From the NCBI GenBank assembly GCA_030066885.1, contig JASJAT010000038.1, forward strand, positions 1 through 36,596: a stretch of DNA of 36,596 bases. The letters are read 5' to 3'. The position numbers and the translations under genes were made by a program. Shown here in pieces: positions 8,812-17,661 of the stretch (positions within the stretch are counted from its first letter, which is position 1; each line of letters begins with the position of its first letter). The notes beneath the pieces are model-generated. The model was given only the letters and a program-made list of their open reading frames with translations, was not told the origin of the DNA and made no database searches. Source of the DNA: Arenicellales bacterium. GTDB lineage: Bacteria; Pseudomonadota; Gammaproteobacteria; Arenicellales; JAANXG01.

Positions 8812-9830
8812 TATAATGCTCGCTTTTCAACTTTAGTTTCTTGGTCCCTGCCGGGATACCACGGTATGCGCCCTGCTAGTACGCCGGACTGCTCAACAAT
8901 CTCAGCAACACTTTCTTCCTGCCTGTACGCCATGATGTGAGCGCCGGCTACACCTTCTATGTCCTTGATTTGTTGGATTAAATCGATACACAAATTTATA
9001 CCTTCGGCTTTTTGCTTCTGTGCCCCTTTAAGCCGAGTAATAACTTCGTCAGGAATATGCACCCCCGGAACATGGTCCCGAATCCATGCTGCAGCCCGCG
9101 CTGAAGCAAGCGGACCGACGCCAACCAAAATAAAAGCTCGCTCGTGTAAACCCAAATCGCAAGCTTGCTTCATATATTCGCGCAATCGATTGACGTCGAA
9201 ACAGTATTGCGTTTGTATGAATTGAACCCCTGCCTCAATCTTCTTTTTTAGCCTCGGCACACGGTAATCATAGGGTGGTGCAAAAGGATTCGCAGCAGCC
9301 CCAATAAAGACATGAGGTGGGTAGGACAACTCGCGCCCACTCAAGAAACGTGACTCATCACGCATAGTACGTACTGTAGACGCTAACGAGACTGCATCAA
9401 GATCGAACACCGGTTTGGCTTCAGGTTGATCCCCCGCCTGTACGCCATCTCCAGTCAGACACAATATATTGGAAACCCCCATCGCTGCTGCGCCAAGAAT
9501 ATCGCCCTGAATCGCGATGCGGTTTCTATCACGACAGGATACTTGCATCACCATGGCGTATCCAATACGGGTCAACAATGAACACACGCCGACGCTGGAC
9601 ATGTGACAATTCGCCCCCGATCCGTCGGTCGCGTTTATCGCATCGACGTAGCCATCGAATATTTTGGCGCGCTGGTAAACGTCTTCCGCGTCAGCGGAAT
9701 CCGGTGGGGCAATTTCTGCGGTAACCGCGAATTTACCTGCACGCAAAACGCGCTCAAGACGACCTGGCGAAAAGTGCCCGGGTAAAATCGGTAACGAGTA
9801 TCCGGGTACGGGTTCGTCTTCAAAATGCAT
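8811..9830 (-). CDS. Methylenetetrahydrofolate reductase (MetF-like)
   Basis: 339 aa; VTAEIAPPDSAD, DGSGANCHMSS, LCLTGDG, FIQTQYCFD; stop overlaps next start (TAATG). Confidence 0.9.
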   Translation of the reverse strand: MHFEDEPVPGYSLPILPGHFSPGRLERVLRAGKFAVTAEIAPPDSADAEDVYQRAKIFDGYVDAINATDGSGANCHMSSVGVCSLLTRIGYAMVMQVSCRDRNRIAIQGDILGAAAMGVSNILCLTGDGVQAGDQPEAKPVFDLDAVSLASTVRTMRDESRFLSGRELSYPPHVFIGAAANPFAPPYDYRVPRLKKKIEAGVQFIQTQYCFDVNRLREYMKQACDLGLHERAFILVGVGPLASARAAAWIRDHVPGVHIPDEVITRLKGAQKQKAEGINLCIDLIQQIKDIEGVAGAHIMAYRQEESVAEIVEQSGVLAGRIPWYPGRDQETKVEKRAL

Positions 9831-9936
9831 CGCAAAGATCCCAATTCAGCCTTAGTTCATCGCGGCGAAGGCGCCGTTATTTGTCCTAGTCTTTGCGGGG
9901 GCGCGCCAGCGGCCGCTCCTACCGCTCTTCATGATA

Positions 9937-10404
9937 CTAACTCTGTGCATAGAACTGCCGATCCCGCTTTTCACGTACTACACGCAACCAGGACGAAGAA
10001 CCTTGCTTGGAATGGTCCACGGGTGGTCTCGCAATTTCAATACCCGACCCTCTGCGCATCAACCGGCTGCCGATTTCCGCTTCAACCCACACACAGCGCA
10101 TGTCGGGTTTGACTTCACAATTTCCATCCGACAGAACACCACCACACGGACCATTCTGCAGCTGTTTCGGGCAATTCATAGGGCACGACATGCCCGTATC
10201 TCCAAGGACACACTTTCCACACATTTGACAGTCGAAAAGAAAGCCTTTGATATTCCGTTCAATGAAAGTAATGGGCTTTTCTACCCGGTCATATCCGATC
10301 TTCAACCACAACGGGTGGAGCGCATTGAGGAATCCTTCGAGAAGATCGTACGTACTCTCTAAGAGCCGTGCGTGTCTGACCGACCACCGCCGTGCTGCGT
10401 ACAT
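9937..10404 (-). CDS. MTHFR C-terminal / MetV-like zinc or Fe-S protein
   Basis: 155 aa; CQMCGKCVLGDTGMSCPMNCPKQLQNGPCGG cysteine pattern typical of MetV-type proteins. Confidence 0.88.
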   Translation of the reverse strand: MYAARRWSVRHARLLESTYDLLEGFLNALHPLWLKIGYDRVEKPITFIERNIKGFLFDCQMCGKCVLGDTGMSCPMNCPKQLQNGPCGGVLSDGNCEVKPDMRCVWVEAEIGSRLMRRGSGIEIARPPVDHSKQGSSSWLRVVREKRDRQFYAQS

Positions 10405-10733
10405 TATTCTTCCGCCCCAGTTTGGGATCGGTCGACCCCTTTTGCCCTTATCAACATCTGCAGGCTTTCGTCCGAATATGATTGTTCGATGCGCTCTACC
10501 TCGGACTGCACTGCGGCCTCTAAATCACTATCACATTTCACACGTGTACGTCTCCACTCCGCCAAATAGGCGTCGCTACTACCTTTCCCCGCGCGCATAG
10601 CGGCTCGGTCCACCGCCTCTTGAAAACGTTGAGAGAGCATTCGCTTAACCGTCTTGCGGCCTTGTTTGGCCATGACCTGAGAAGGTATATCGCGCCACAA
10701 TACGGTTATTAATTCAGCCAACGGTGACTCCAA
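10404..10733 (-). CDS. Small 'virulence factor' domain protein (PF13769-like), function unknown
   Basis: 109 aa; ITVLWRDIPSQVMAKQGRKTVKRMLSQRFQEAVDRAAMRAG; TAATG overlap with downstream MetV-like gene. Confidence 0.75.
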   Translation of the reverse strand: MESPLAELITVLWRDIPSQVMAKQGRKTVKRMLSQRFQEAVDRAAMRAGKGSSDAYLAEWRRTRVKCDSDLEAAVQSEVERIEQSYSDESLQMLIRAKGVDRSQTGAEE

Positions 10734-10822
10734 GCTGTGCGTAGAGAGATTGCATGGTGAAGACTATAGCCTGCCCTCGAACAAACACGAGACCCAATAA
10801 CGGGCCTGCTTCTTTGTCTTAA

Positions 10823-11551
10823 CTAACCGGCAGCAGCACGGCGTTCCGCTACCAGGGCCGTCGCTGTTTCAACAGCAACCGCCGCATCCCGGCAATATGC
10901 ATCCGCACCAATAGCAGTACCGAACTCTTCATTAAGTGGCGCACCCCCGACTAAGATGATGTAGTCATCGCGCATACCCTTTTCTTTTAAAGTATCGATG
11001 ACGACTTTCATGTACGGCATAGTAGTGGTGAGTAGCGCAGACATGCCTAGGATGTCTGGTTTATGTTCCTCGATAGCCTCCAGATATTTTTCAACGGGAT
11101 TGTTTATACCGATGTCAATGACCTCAAACCCTGCACCCTCCATCATCATTGAAACCAAGTTCTTTCCAATATCGTGGATGTCTCCTTTAACGGTACCGAT
11201 TACCATTTTACCGATCTGTTTTGCGCCTGTTTCAGCGAGTAAGGGACGCAGGATTTCCATTCCGCCTTTCATTGCATTCGCCGCGAGCAATACCTCGGGA
11301 ACGAACAAAATACCGTCTCTGAAATCGATTCCAACAATCCTCATTCCTTCAACCAGTGCGTCGCCGAGCACTTTATCGGGTGCCCAGCCTCGGTCTAAGA
11401 GAATATGAGTGCCTTCCTCGATTTCCTCTTTTAAGCCATCGTACAGATCCGCATGCATCTGTTCTGTCAGCTCTTCGTCCGACAGTTCGGACAGGATTAT
11501 TTCCTCTTCCTCTTCTGGCGTACCGTTGGGTACTTGGTCAGTATCGGCCAT
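10823..11551 (-). CDS. Corrinoid (B12-binding) methyl-carrier protein, MttC/MtgC-like
   Basis: 242 aa; GTVKGDIHDIGKNLVSMMMEGAGF (DxHxxG), VGGAPLNEEFGTAIGADAY; unusually acidic N-terminal extension. Confidence 0.93.
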   Translation of the reverse strand: MADTDQVPNGTPEEEEEIILSELSDEELTEQMHADLYDGLKEEIEEGTHILLDRGWAPDKVLGDALVEGMRIVGIDFRDGILFVPEVLLAANAMKGGMEILRPLLAETGAKQIGKMVIGTVKGDIHDIGKNLVSMMMEGAGFEVIDIGINNPVEKYLEAIEEHKPDILGMSALLTTTMPYMKVVIDTLKEKGMRDDYIILVGGAPLNEEFGTAIGADAYCRDAAVAVETATALVAERRAAAG

Positions 11552-11636
11552 GGTCTAATACTCGCTAAAAAACCCGGTTTTACGGCATAAAGCCGCGCAA
11601 GATTAGGCTTAGCCTATGGGGTCTGCTGACACACTG

Positions 11637-11663
11637 GCGACATGTGGTATGCGGAAAACGACA
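11637..11663 (-). promoter_or_regulatory. TGTCG direct repeats with 21-bp period upstream of corrinoid protein gene
   Basis: Minus strand TGTCGTTTTCCGCATACCACATGTCGC. Confidence 0.45.
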
Positions 11664-11689
11664 TAAACTAGCAGTCGAGTACCTAGTAT

Positions 11690-12241
11690 CTAGTATTTAG
11701 CAGCTAGCAACTGTTGCGCATCCATCACTTTAGCATAGGGCATAGCCAATGCTGCCATAAACGCGGCATGCACATCGAATGATTTCACGGTTTCACCTTC
11801 AAAAGTAAGATCACGTGTCGCACAAGCGTCTTGCACGACAATACAGTTAAACCCGAAATCAAACGCTGCACGTGTAGTTGCGTCTATACACATATGGCTC
11901 ATCGCACCACATATGACTAACTCGTCGATTTCTTTTTGCTGCAAGGATTGCAAAAGTTTTGTCTCCCTGAAACTGTTAGGGAAATTTTTTTGAATCACCG
12001 GTTCATCAGATTGAGGGGCGACTATTGGATGCGTTTTGACGCCTTCCGTATCCGGTATAAAGAAAGTCGAACCCGGCTGAACGGATAGGTGTTGTATGTG
12101 AAAGACATCGAGTTGCTTCTGTCGAAACAATTTCAATAGTTGGCTGGCCTTATCCGCTGCAACCTCCATGCCAACAAGCTCCATGTTTCCCCCGGGGAAA
12201 TAGTCGTTTTGGATATCTACTAATATCAAAGCTTGATTCAT
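11690..12241 (-). CDS. Isochorismatase-family cysteine hydrolase
   Basis: 183 aa; ALILVDIQNDYFPGG, CGAMSHMCIDATTRAAFDFGF. Confidence 0.88.
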   Translation of the reverse strand: MNQALILVDIQNDYFPGGNMELVGMEVAADKASQLLKLFRQKQLDVFHIQHLSVQPGSTFFIPDTEGVKTHPIVAPQSDEPVIQKNFPNSFRETKLLQSLQQKEIDELVICGAMSHMCIDATTRAAFDFGFNCIVVQDACATRDLTFEGETVKSFDVHAAFMAALAMPYAKVMDAQQLLAAKY

Positions 12242-12277
12242 AATCTTGGCTCAGGTTAGGTCGAACTAGAACAAACA

Positions 12278-12353
12278 AGATGTAAAGTTCAAAGTATAAA
12301 GTTTAAAGAAACGAACGGTCGTCTTTTAACTTTATACTTTAAACTTTTAACTA
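12278..12353. repeat. AT-rich imperfect hairpin (AAAGTTTAAAG family)
   Basis: AAAGTTCAAAGTATAAAGTTTAAAG ... CTTTTAACTTTATACTTTAAACTTTTAACT inverted arms; related hairpin at about 17550-17615 and single arm at about 248-285. Confidence 0.8.
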
Positions 12354-12953
12354 TTATTTATACTCCAGCGCACCATCAACCAAATACGTCCATATATATT
12401 CCGCAAAACTCCAGCGCACTTGTAAATCATAAACGGAGTTTTCGTCGACACAGTGGAGCAAGATGGTGGCGTGCCCGAAGCAGGTCTGCGCACAGTCGCC
12501 CTGTTTAAATACACTCGTGTGTACATCGAATGGCGTACCCTTGCTCAATATCTCCCGTGCTTTGGCTCCGGTAATCCTGATAACCAAATAGTAGTCACTC
12601 ACGTCGGTTATGGCGACGTGTTGTCCTTGCAACGATTCCTGCAAAGCGACTGTGAGATCTGTCTGCTTATTTTCCCCGCAGTGGATCAGCCATTCGTTCG
12701 GTCCCAACCAGAACACGGTGTACTCTTCAGTACTGGTCGTCGTATTTGATACCAGGGGCAACTCCACACCAAGTACCTTCTCAACGGCAACGGTAAACGC
12801 AGCGTCTTCCGGATTCCCCCTGACATTTACCTTACCAATATCGTGCCGTTCGCTCAGCTCTATCCCTCCTGCAGGTAAAGGCAACTCGGATAGCGGTGAA
12901 TATTTTACCGGTTGAAACGCGTCAGCCACGGGCGCGGGCTCCCTCCTTATCAT
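12354..12953 (-). CDS. soxG: Sarcosine oxidase subunit gamma
   Basis: WLGPNEWLIHC motif and position after soxA; start moved to ATG 12953 (MIRREPAPVADAF). Confidence 0.88.
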   Translation of the reverse strand: MIRREPAPVADAFQPVKYSPLSELPLPAGGIELSERHDIGKVNVRGNPEDAAFTVAVEKVLGVELPLVSNTTTSTEEYTVFWLGPNEWLIHCGENKQTDLTVALQESLQGQHVAITDVSDYYLVIRITGAKAREILSKGTPFDVHTSVFKQGDCAQTCFGHATILLHCVDENSVYDLQVRWSFAEYIWTYLVDGALEYK

Positions 12954-15939
12954 AAAAAACAGGATCAGCGACTGCCGCCTTGACGACGCGGCCATCCATC
13001 AGCTTCAGGTTCAACTGCTGACCCATTCTATTTTGACCATCGTAAACCAATGCCATCGCGATTGACCGACCCAGATTGGGACTCATGTAACTTGAAGTCA
13101 CATGCCCCAACGTGGGCATGGGGGGTCGGTCTTTGACCTCTGCCACGATATGTGTACCTTCAGGCAAAACCACTTGTGGGTCTTCCGTTAACAGTCCGAC
13201 GAGCTGTTTGCGCCCGGGTTTGGCGGTATCGCTGCGTGAAAGCGAACGGCGTCCGATAAAATCCTCTTTTTTCTTTGAGACAATCCAATCCATGCCCAGA
13301 TCGAAAGGTGTTACAGATCCATCCGTATCCTGACCTACGATGATGAATCCTTTTTCGGCACGCAATACGTGCATACCCTCCGTGCCGTAGGGACAGATTC
13401 CGTGTTTGCGACCGTGTTCGATAAGCTGTTCCCAAACATAGAGACCATAGTGGGCAGGAACATTTATTTCAAAGGCCAGCTCTCCGGTGAAGCTAATCCT
13501 AAAAACGCGGGCCGGCACACCCGCCACCGTACACTTCTGCATGGACATAAATGGGAAGTGATCGGAGTCGAGTGGAATATCGGTCAACTCGGATAGTAAC
13601 TCCCGAGCTGCGGGGCCGTTGATGGCTGCAACCGCCCATTGCTCGGTCACACTGGTACAGTACACCTCCTTTTCCGGCCATTCTGTCTGCAACCACTCCT
13701 CCAACCAGGTCAATACCCGAGCGGCGCCGCCCGTAGTGGTGGTCATATGGTAGTGGTTCTCGTCGATGCGGGTCGTGACACCGTCATCAAAAACCATGCC
13801 GTGTTCATTGAGCATCAGTCCGTAGCGACAGCGTCCTATTTCCAACTTGCTCCAGGCATTGGTATACACCATGTTCAGCAGCCAGGCACAATCCTTGCCC
13901 TGCAGGTCAATCTTACCCAGCGTGCTGGCATCAAGGATTCCAACCTTCTCACGCACCGCTTTGCACTCGCGCTGCACCGCGGCGTCCATATCTTCGCCGC
14001 CCTGAGGGAAAAACCGGGGCCGTTTCCAGTCTCCCACATCTTCATAGATTGCCCCGTTTTGGTCGTGCCAAGGATGCATAGGGGTCTTACGTTTCTGCAA
14101 AAAAAGGTCTCGCCGATTCTGTCCGACAACGGCACCGAACGTCAGTGGCGTATAGGGAGGTCTAAACGTGGTTGTACCAATAGCCTGCAAAGGTTCTCCC
14201 CGAATCTCTGATAGCACTCCTAAAGCGTTCAGGTTTGAAGTCTTGCCCTGGTCGGTACCCATTCCCGTAGTGGTGTATCTTTTCAAGTGCTCGACCGCGC
14301 CGAAGCCTTCGCGCACGGCAAGGTACAGGTCCTCTACGGTTGCGTCATTGTGCAGTTCGTGAAAGTGTTTCTTGCGGCCGCGGCCGATTGGGTGTTTGCA
14401 GGGAATCGCCCACAGTGTCCGCAGATCACCTTGCACTGCATCATCGACGCGCGGCACCGGAATTGAGACACTGCCAAAACCCGCTGCCTTTGCAGCTGTG
14501 GATCCAGCATCAAGGCCGTCTTTCAAGCAACGACTCAGTTCAAAAATGCCGTTACACGCACCCACACTGAGGTGCGGATTAATGCGGACTCCTTCACCAG
14601 GGACGAAAGCCGCGATACGTTCATTAAAAGCCAGGCTGCCGCGGGCCTGGCTGTGCAAGTGTACCGTGGGTGTCCAACCGCCAGAGGTTGCGACCACACC
14701 GCATTCAATATTGGTCTTAGACGATTTCGACACCGCGCTGCCATCTTCGTAGAGGCGCATTACCTCGACGCTGCGCAAACGACCCCTATAGTTCACACCG
14801 GTAACTGCGCAACCGCGATAGATCATAATGTTCTCGTGCTGTGCCCGGTCGATCAGCTCGCCCTTTGGGTTTGTCCGTATGTCCACTATGGAGACTTGTG
14901 CACCACACTCTTTTACATCTAGCGCCGTTTGGTAGGCACTATCGTTGTTAGTAAAGACCACCAGGCTCGAAGCCGGTAAAACTGCATAACGTTTGATATA
15001 TGTGCGCGCTGCGCTGGCCAGCATAACCCCTGGCCTGTCATTGTCAGCGAACACCAGGGGTCGTTCGATGGCTCCGGTGGCAAGAACAACCTGTTTTGCC
15101 CTGATTTTCCACAACCTCTGTCTGGGCAGGTGCGGGTCGGTACCGGACGGTTCGTGGTCGGTGATACGTTCCAGCGCAACCAGGTAGTTGTAATCGAAAT
15201 AACCGGTCACCGTCGTACGTCGCAGTAAAGTAACTTGGTCATTCTGGGCAAGTTCTTGCTGGACGTCGGATGCCCATTTGGTTGCCGGAGCCCCATCGAT
15301 ATCCTTTTCACCGGACAGCAGTGCACCACCGAACTCGCTTTGTTCATCGGCAAGGATGACACGCGCCCCAGCACGTCCCGCGACAAGCGCTGCGGCAAGG
15401 CCGGCCGGGCCTGCACCGACCACCAATACATCACAGTGTGCGTGGCGTTGTTCGTAGCGATCAGGGTCCGGTTGGGAAGGTGATTTCCCCAGTCCCGCCG
15501 TTTTTCGAATCCAATGTTCATAGGTCATCCACCACGATGCAGGCCACATGAATGTTTTGTAGTAAAAGCCGGCGGGTATCAGCCTGGATATAAATGAGTT
15601 AATCGCAGCTATGTCGAAACGTAGGTTAGGCCAGCGATTTTGGCTTGTGGCCGCCAGCCCCTGGTACAGTTCAAGCTGTGTTGCTCTGATATTGGGCTCA
15701 CAGTATGCCCCCTCACCGAGTTGCACCAAGGCGTTGGGTTCCTCCGCTCCTGCACTGAAAATACCGCGCGGACGATGGTATTTAAAACTTCGACCTACCA
15801 GTTGCACATCGTTGGCTAACAGGGCAGATGCGAGCGTGTCGCCTGCATAACCGCTTAGTTCACGACCGTCAAAACTAAAACGCAGCAGCTGTTGACGATC
15901 GATCCGTCCACCTTGCGCAATTCGATTCTTCTGACTCAC
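12922..15939 (-). CDS. soxA: Sarcosine oxidase subunit alpha
   Basis: 1005 aa; SFKYHRPRGIFSAGAEEPNALV, VVGAGPAGLAAALVAGRAGARVILADE, C-terminal GcvT-like domain. Confidence 0.95.
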   Translation of the reverse strand: MSQKNRIAQGGRIDRQQLLRFSFDGRELSGYAGDTLASALLANDVQLVGRSFKYHRPRGIFSAGAEEPNALVQLGEGAYCEPNIRATQLELYQGLAATSQNRWPNLRFDIAAINSFISRLIPAGFYYKTFMWPASWWMTYEHWIRKTAGLGKSPSQPDPDRYEQRHAHCDVLVVGAGPAGLAAALVAGRAGARVILADEQSEFGGALLSGEKDIDGAPATKWASDVQQELAQNDQVTLLRRTTVTGYFDYNYLVALERITDHEPSGTDPHLPRQRLWKIRAKQVVLATGAIERPLVFADNDRPGVMLASAARTYIKRYAVLPASSLVVFTNNDSAYQTALDVKECGAQVSIVDIRTNPKGELIDRAQHENIMIYRGCAVTGVNYRGRLRSVEVMRLYEDGSAVSKSSKTNIECGVVATSGGWTPTVHLHSQARGSLAFNERIAAFVPGEGVRINPHLSVGACNGIFELSRCLKDGLDAGSTAAKAAGFGSVSIPVPRVDDAVQGDLRTLWAIPCKHPIGRGRKKHFHELHNDATVEDLYLAVREGFGAVEHLKRYTTTGMGTDQGKTSNLNALGVLSEIRGEPLQAIGTTTFRPPYTPLTFGAVVGQNRRDLFLQKRKTPMHPWHDQNGAIYEDVGDWKRPRFFPQGGEDMDAAVQRECKAVREKVGILDASTLGKIDLQGKDCAWLLNMVYTNAWSKLEIGRCRYGLMLNEHGMVFDDGVTTRIDENHYHMTTTTGGAARVLTWLEEWLQTEWPEKEVYCTSVTEQWAVAAINGPAARELLSELTDIPLDSDHFPFMSMQKCTVAGVPARVFRISFTGELAFEINVPAHYGLYVWEQLIEHGRKHGICPYGTEGMHVLRAEKGFIIVGQDTDGSVTPFDLGMDWIVSKKKEDFIGRRSLSRSDTAKPGRKQLVGLLTEDPQVVLPEGTHIVAEVKDRPPMPTLGHVTSSYMSPNLGRSIAMALVYDGQNRMGQQLNLKLMDGRVVKAAVADPVFYDKEGARARG

Positions 15940-15950
15940 TAGACTCTTTA

Positions 15951-16232
15951 CTAGTTTTCTAACTCAGGAGCGGATTCGCTCGGTTTGTAGGTAACAAGAA
16001 GTTCATCGGTAACCGTATTTCTCACCGCATTGAACCAGCGGCGGCAACCGTGTACGTGCACCCAACGCTCATAGTGAATCCCTTTGGGGTTGTCGCGAAA
16101 AAAAACGTAATCCCCCCATTGCTCATCGCTCAAGTCGTTGGGATTTTTGGGGCGGACGATATGCGCTTGCCCGTGACAACTGAATTCCGCTTGTTCGCGT
16201 TGTCCGCACCAAGGACAGTTGATTAAGAACAT
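15951..16232 (-). CDS. soxD: Sarcosine oxidase subunit delta
   Basis: 93 aa; CPWCGQREQAEFSCHGQA...HVHGCRRWFNAVRNT. Confidence 0.95.
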   Translation of the reverse strand: MFLINCPWCGQREQAEFSCHGQAHIVRPKNPNDLSDEQWGDYVFFRDNPKGIHYERWVHVHGCRRWFNAVRNTVTDELLVTYKPSESAPELEN

Positions 16233-16277
16233 TCTAGATTCTCTATGTTGGACCGGTATTCAACCACTAGGTCACTG

Positions 16278-17519
16278 TTAATGCGCAACCGCCGCCGCTG
16301 CACCTTCATCGATGAGCGCTCCCGTATTGAAGCGATCGATAGAAAACGGAGCAGCGATTGGATGCATATCGGTTCCGGCAATCGAGTGGGCGAACACGTG
16401 CCCGGATCCTGGGGTTGCCTTAAAACCACCAGTTCCCCAACCGCAGTTGATGTACAAATTCTTTATTGGGGTTTTAGAAATCAATGGAGAACGGTCCACC
16501 GTCACATCCACAATGCCACCCCATTGCCGTAGCATGCACATGCGGGAGAATATCGGATAAAGCTCAACAATGGCGCCGACGGTATCCTCGATGACGTTAA
16601 AACCACCTCGCTGAGAGTAGGAATTATAAGCATCAGAGCTGGCGCCTATAACCAACTCGCCTCTATCGGACTGACTGATATAAGCGTGTACTCCGTTCGA
16701 CATAACAACACAGTCAATAATCGGTTTTATCGGTTCCGACACAAGCGCCTGTAGCGGGAAGGATTCTATTGGTAAACGAAAGCCCGCCATTTCGGCCAAC
16801 ACACTGCAATTACCAGCAACTACGCAACCCACTTTGTTTGCGCTGATATTCCCCCTTGATGTCCGCACCCCTTTTACTGTTCCATCGTCGATTTCAAATC
16901 CTGTCACTTCGCAATTCTGAATAATATCCACACCCAACGCATCAGCAGCACGAGCGTAACCCCATGCAACTGCGTCGTGCCGAGCAACGCCGCCCCGACG
17001 TTGTAACAGCGCGCCCATTACCGGATACCGGCAGTTAAGGTTAATAAAAGGCACCATCTCCTTTACCTGTTGTGGAGTCAGGTACTCGGCGTCAATACCG
17101 TTAAGGAAGTTCGAGTTGCCCCGTCGCCCGATCTCCTGCATATCGTGAACGCTGTGGGCAAGATGCAGCAATCCGCGCGGTGAAAACATGACGTTGTAGT
17201 TGAGTTGCTGGCTCAACCCATGCCACAGCTTGACCGAATGGTCGTAGATCGCGGCGGACTCATCCCATAGATAGTTAGAGCGGACGATGGTTGTGTTGCG
17301 CCCTGTGTTGCCTCCACCCAGCCAGCCCTTTTCAATGACAGCTACATCGCGAACACCGCATTCACTGGCAAGATAATATGCAGTGGCCAACCCATGTCCG
17401 CCACCCCCTACGATGACCACTTCGTAGGAGGACCTAGGATCCGGACTTCGCCACGCCTGTGGCCAGTCCTCGTGGTAGCTGAATGCGTTACGAATCAGGC
17501 TGTATATTGAGTATTTCAT
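16278..17519 (-). CDS. soxB: Sarcosine oxidase subunit beta
   Basis: 413 aa FAD-dependent oxidoreductase; [52 protein letters not shown]. Confidence 0.95.
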   Translation of the reverse strand: MKYSIYSLIRNAFSYHEDWPQAWRSPDPRSSYEVVIVGGGGHGLATAYYLASECGVRDVAVIEKGWLGGGNTGRNTTIVRSNYLWDESAAIYDHSVKLWHGLSQQLNYNVMFSPRGLLHLAHSVHDMQEIGRRGNSNFLNGIDAEYLTPQQVKEMVPFINLNCRYPVMGALLQRRGGVARHDAVAWGYARAADALGVDIIQNCEVTGFEIDDGTVKGVRTSRGNISANKVGCVVAGNCSVLAEMAGFRLPIESFPLQALVSEPIKPIIDCVVMSNGVHAYISQSDRGELVIGASSDAYNSYSQRGGFNVIEDTVGAIVELYPIFSRMCMLRQWGGIVDVTVDRSPLISKTPIKNLYINCGWGTGGFKATPGSGHVFAHSIAGTDMHPIAAPFSIDRFNTGALIDEGAAAAVAH

Positions 17520-17549
17520 AGCTTCCCAGTATATCTCCCAAGTAGGAGC

Positions 17550-17615
17550 GAGTTTAAAGTAAAAAGTTTAAAGGCTGGCATCTGTATCTTTTAACTTTAA
17601 TCTTTAAACTTTTAG
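17550..17615. repeat. AT-rich imperfect hairpin (AAAGTTTAAAG family)
   Basis: AGTTTAAAGTAAAAAGTTTAAAGG ... CTTTTAACTTTAATCTTTAAACTTTT. Confidence 0.8.
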
Positions 17616-17661
17616 CTATTATCGAGAGCACCGCTCTAAAAGACTTTCCAAAATGCGGTGA

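Noticed and set aside
13639-14211. 190-aa plus-strand ORF inside soxA (and other long antisense ORFs, e.g. 4450-4650, 5544-5885, 22571-23083)
   Set aside because: Antisense shadows of well-supported genes in GC-rich coding DNA.
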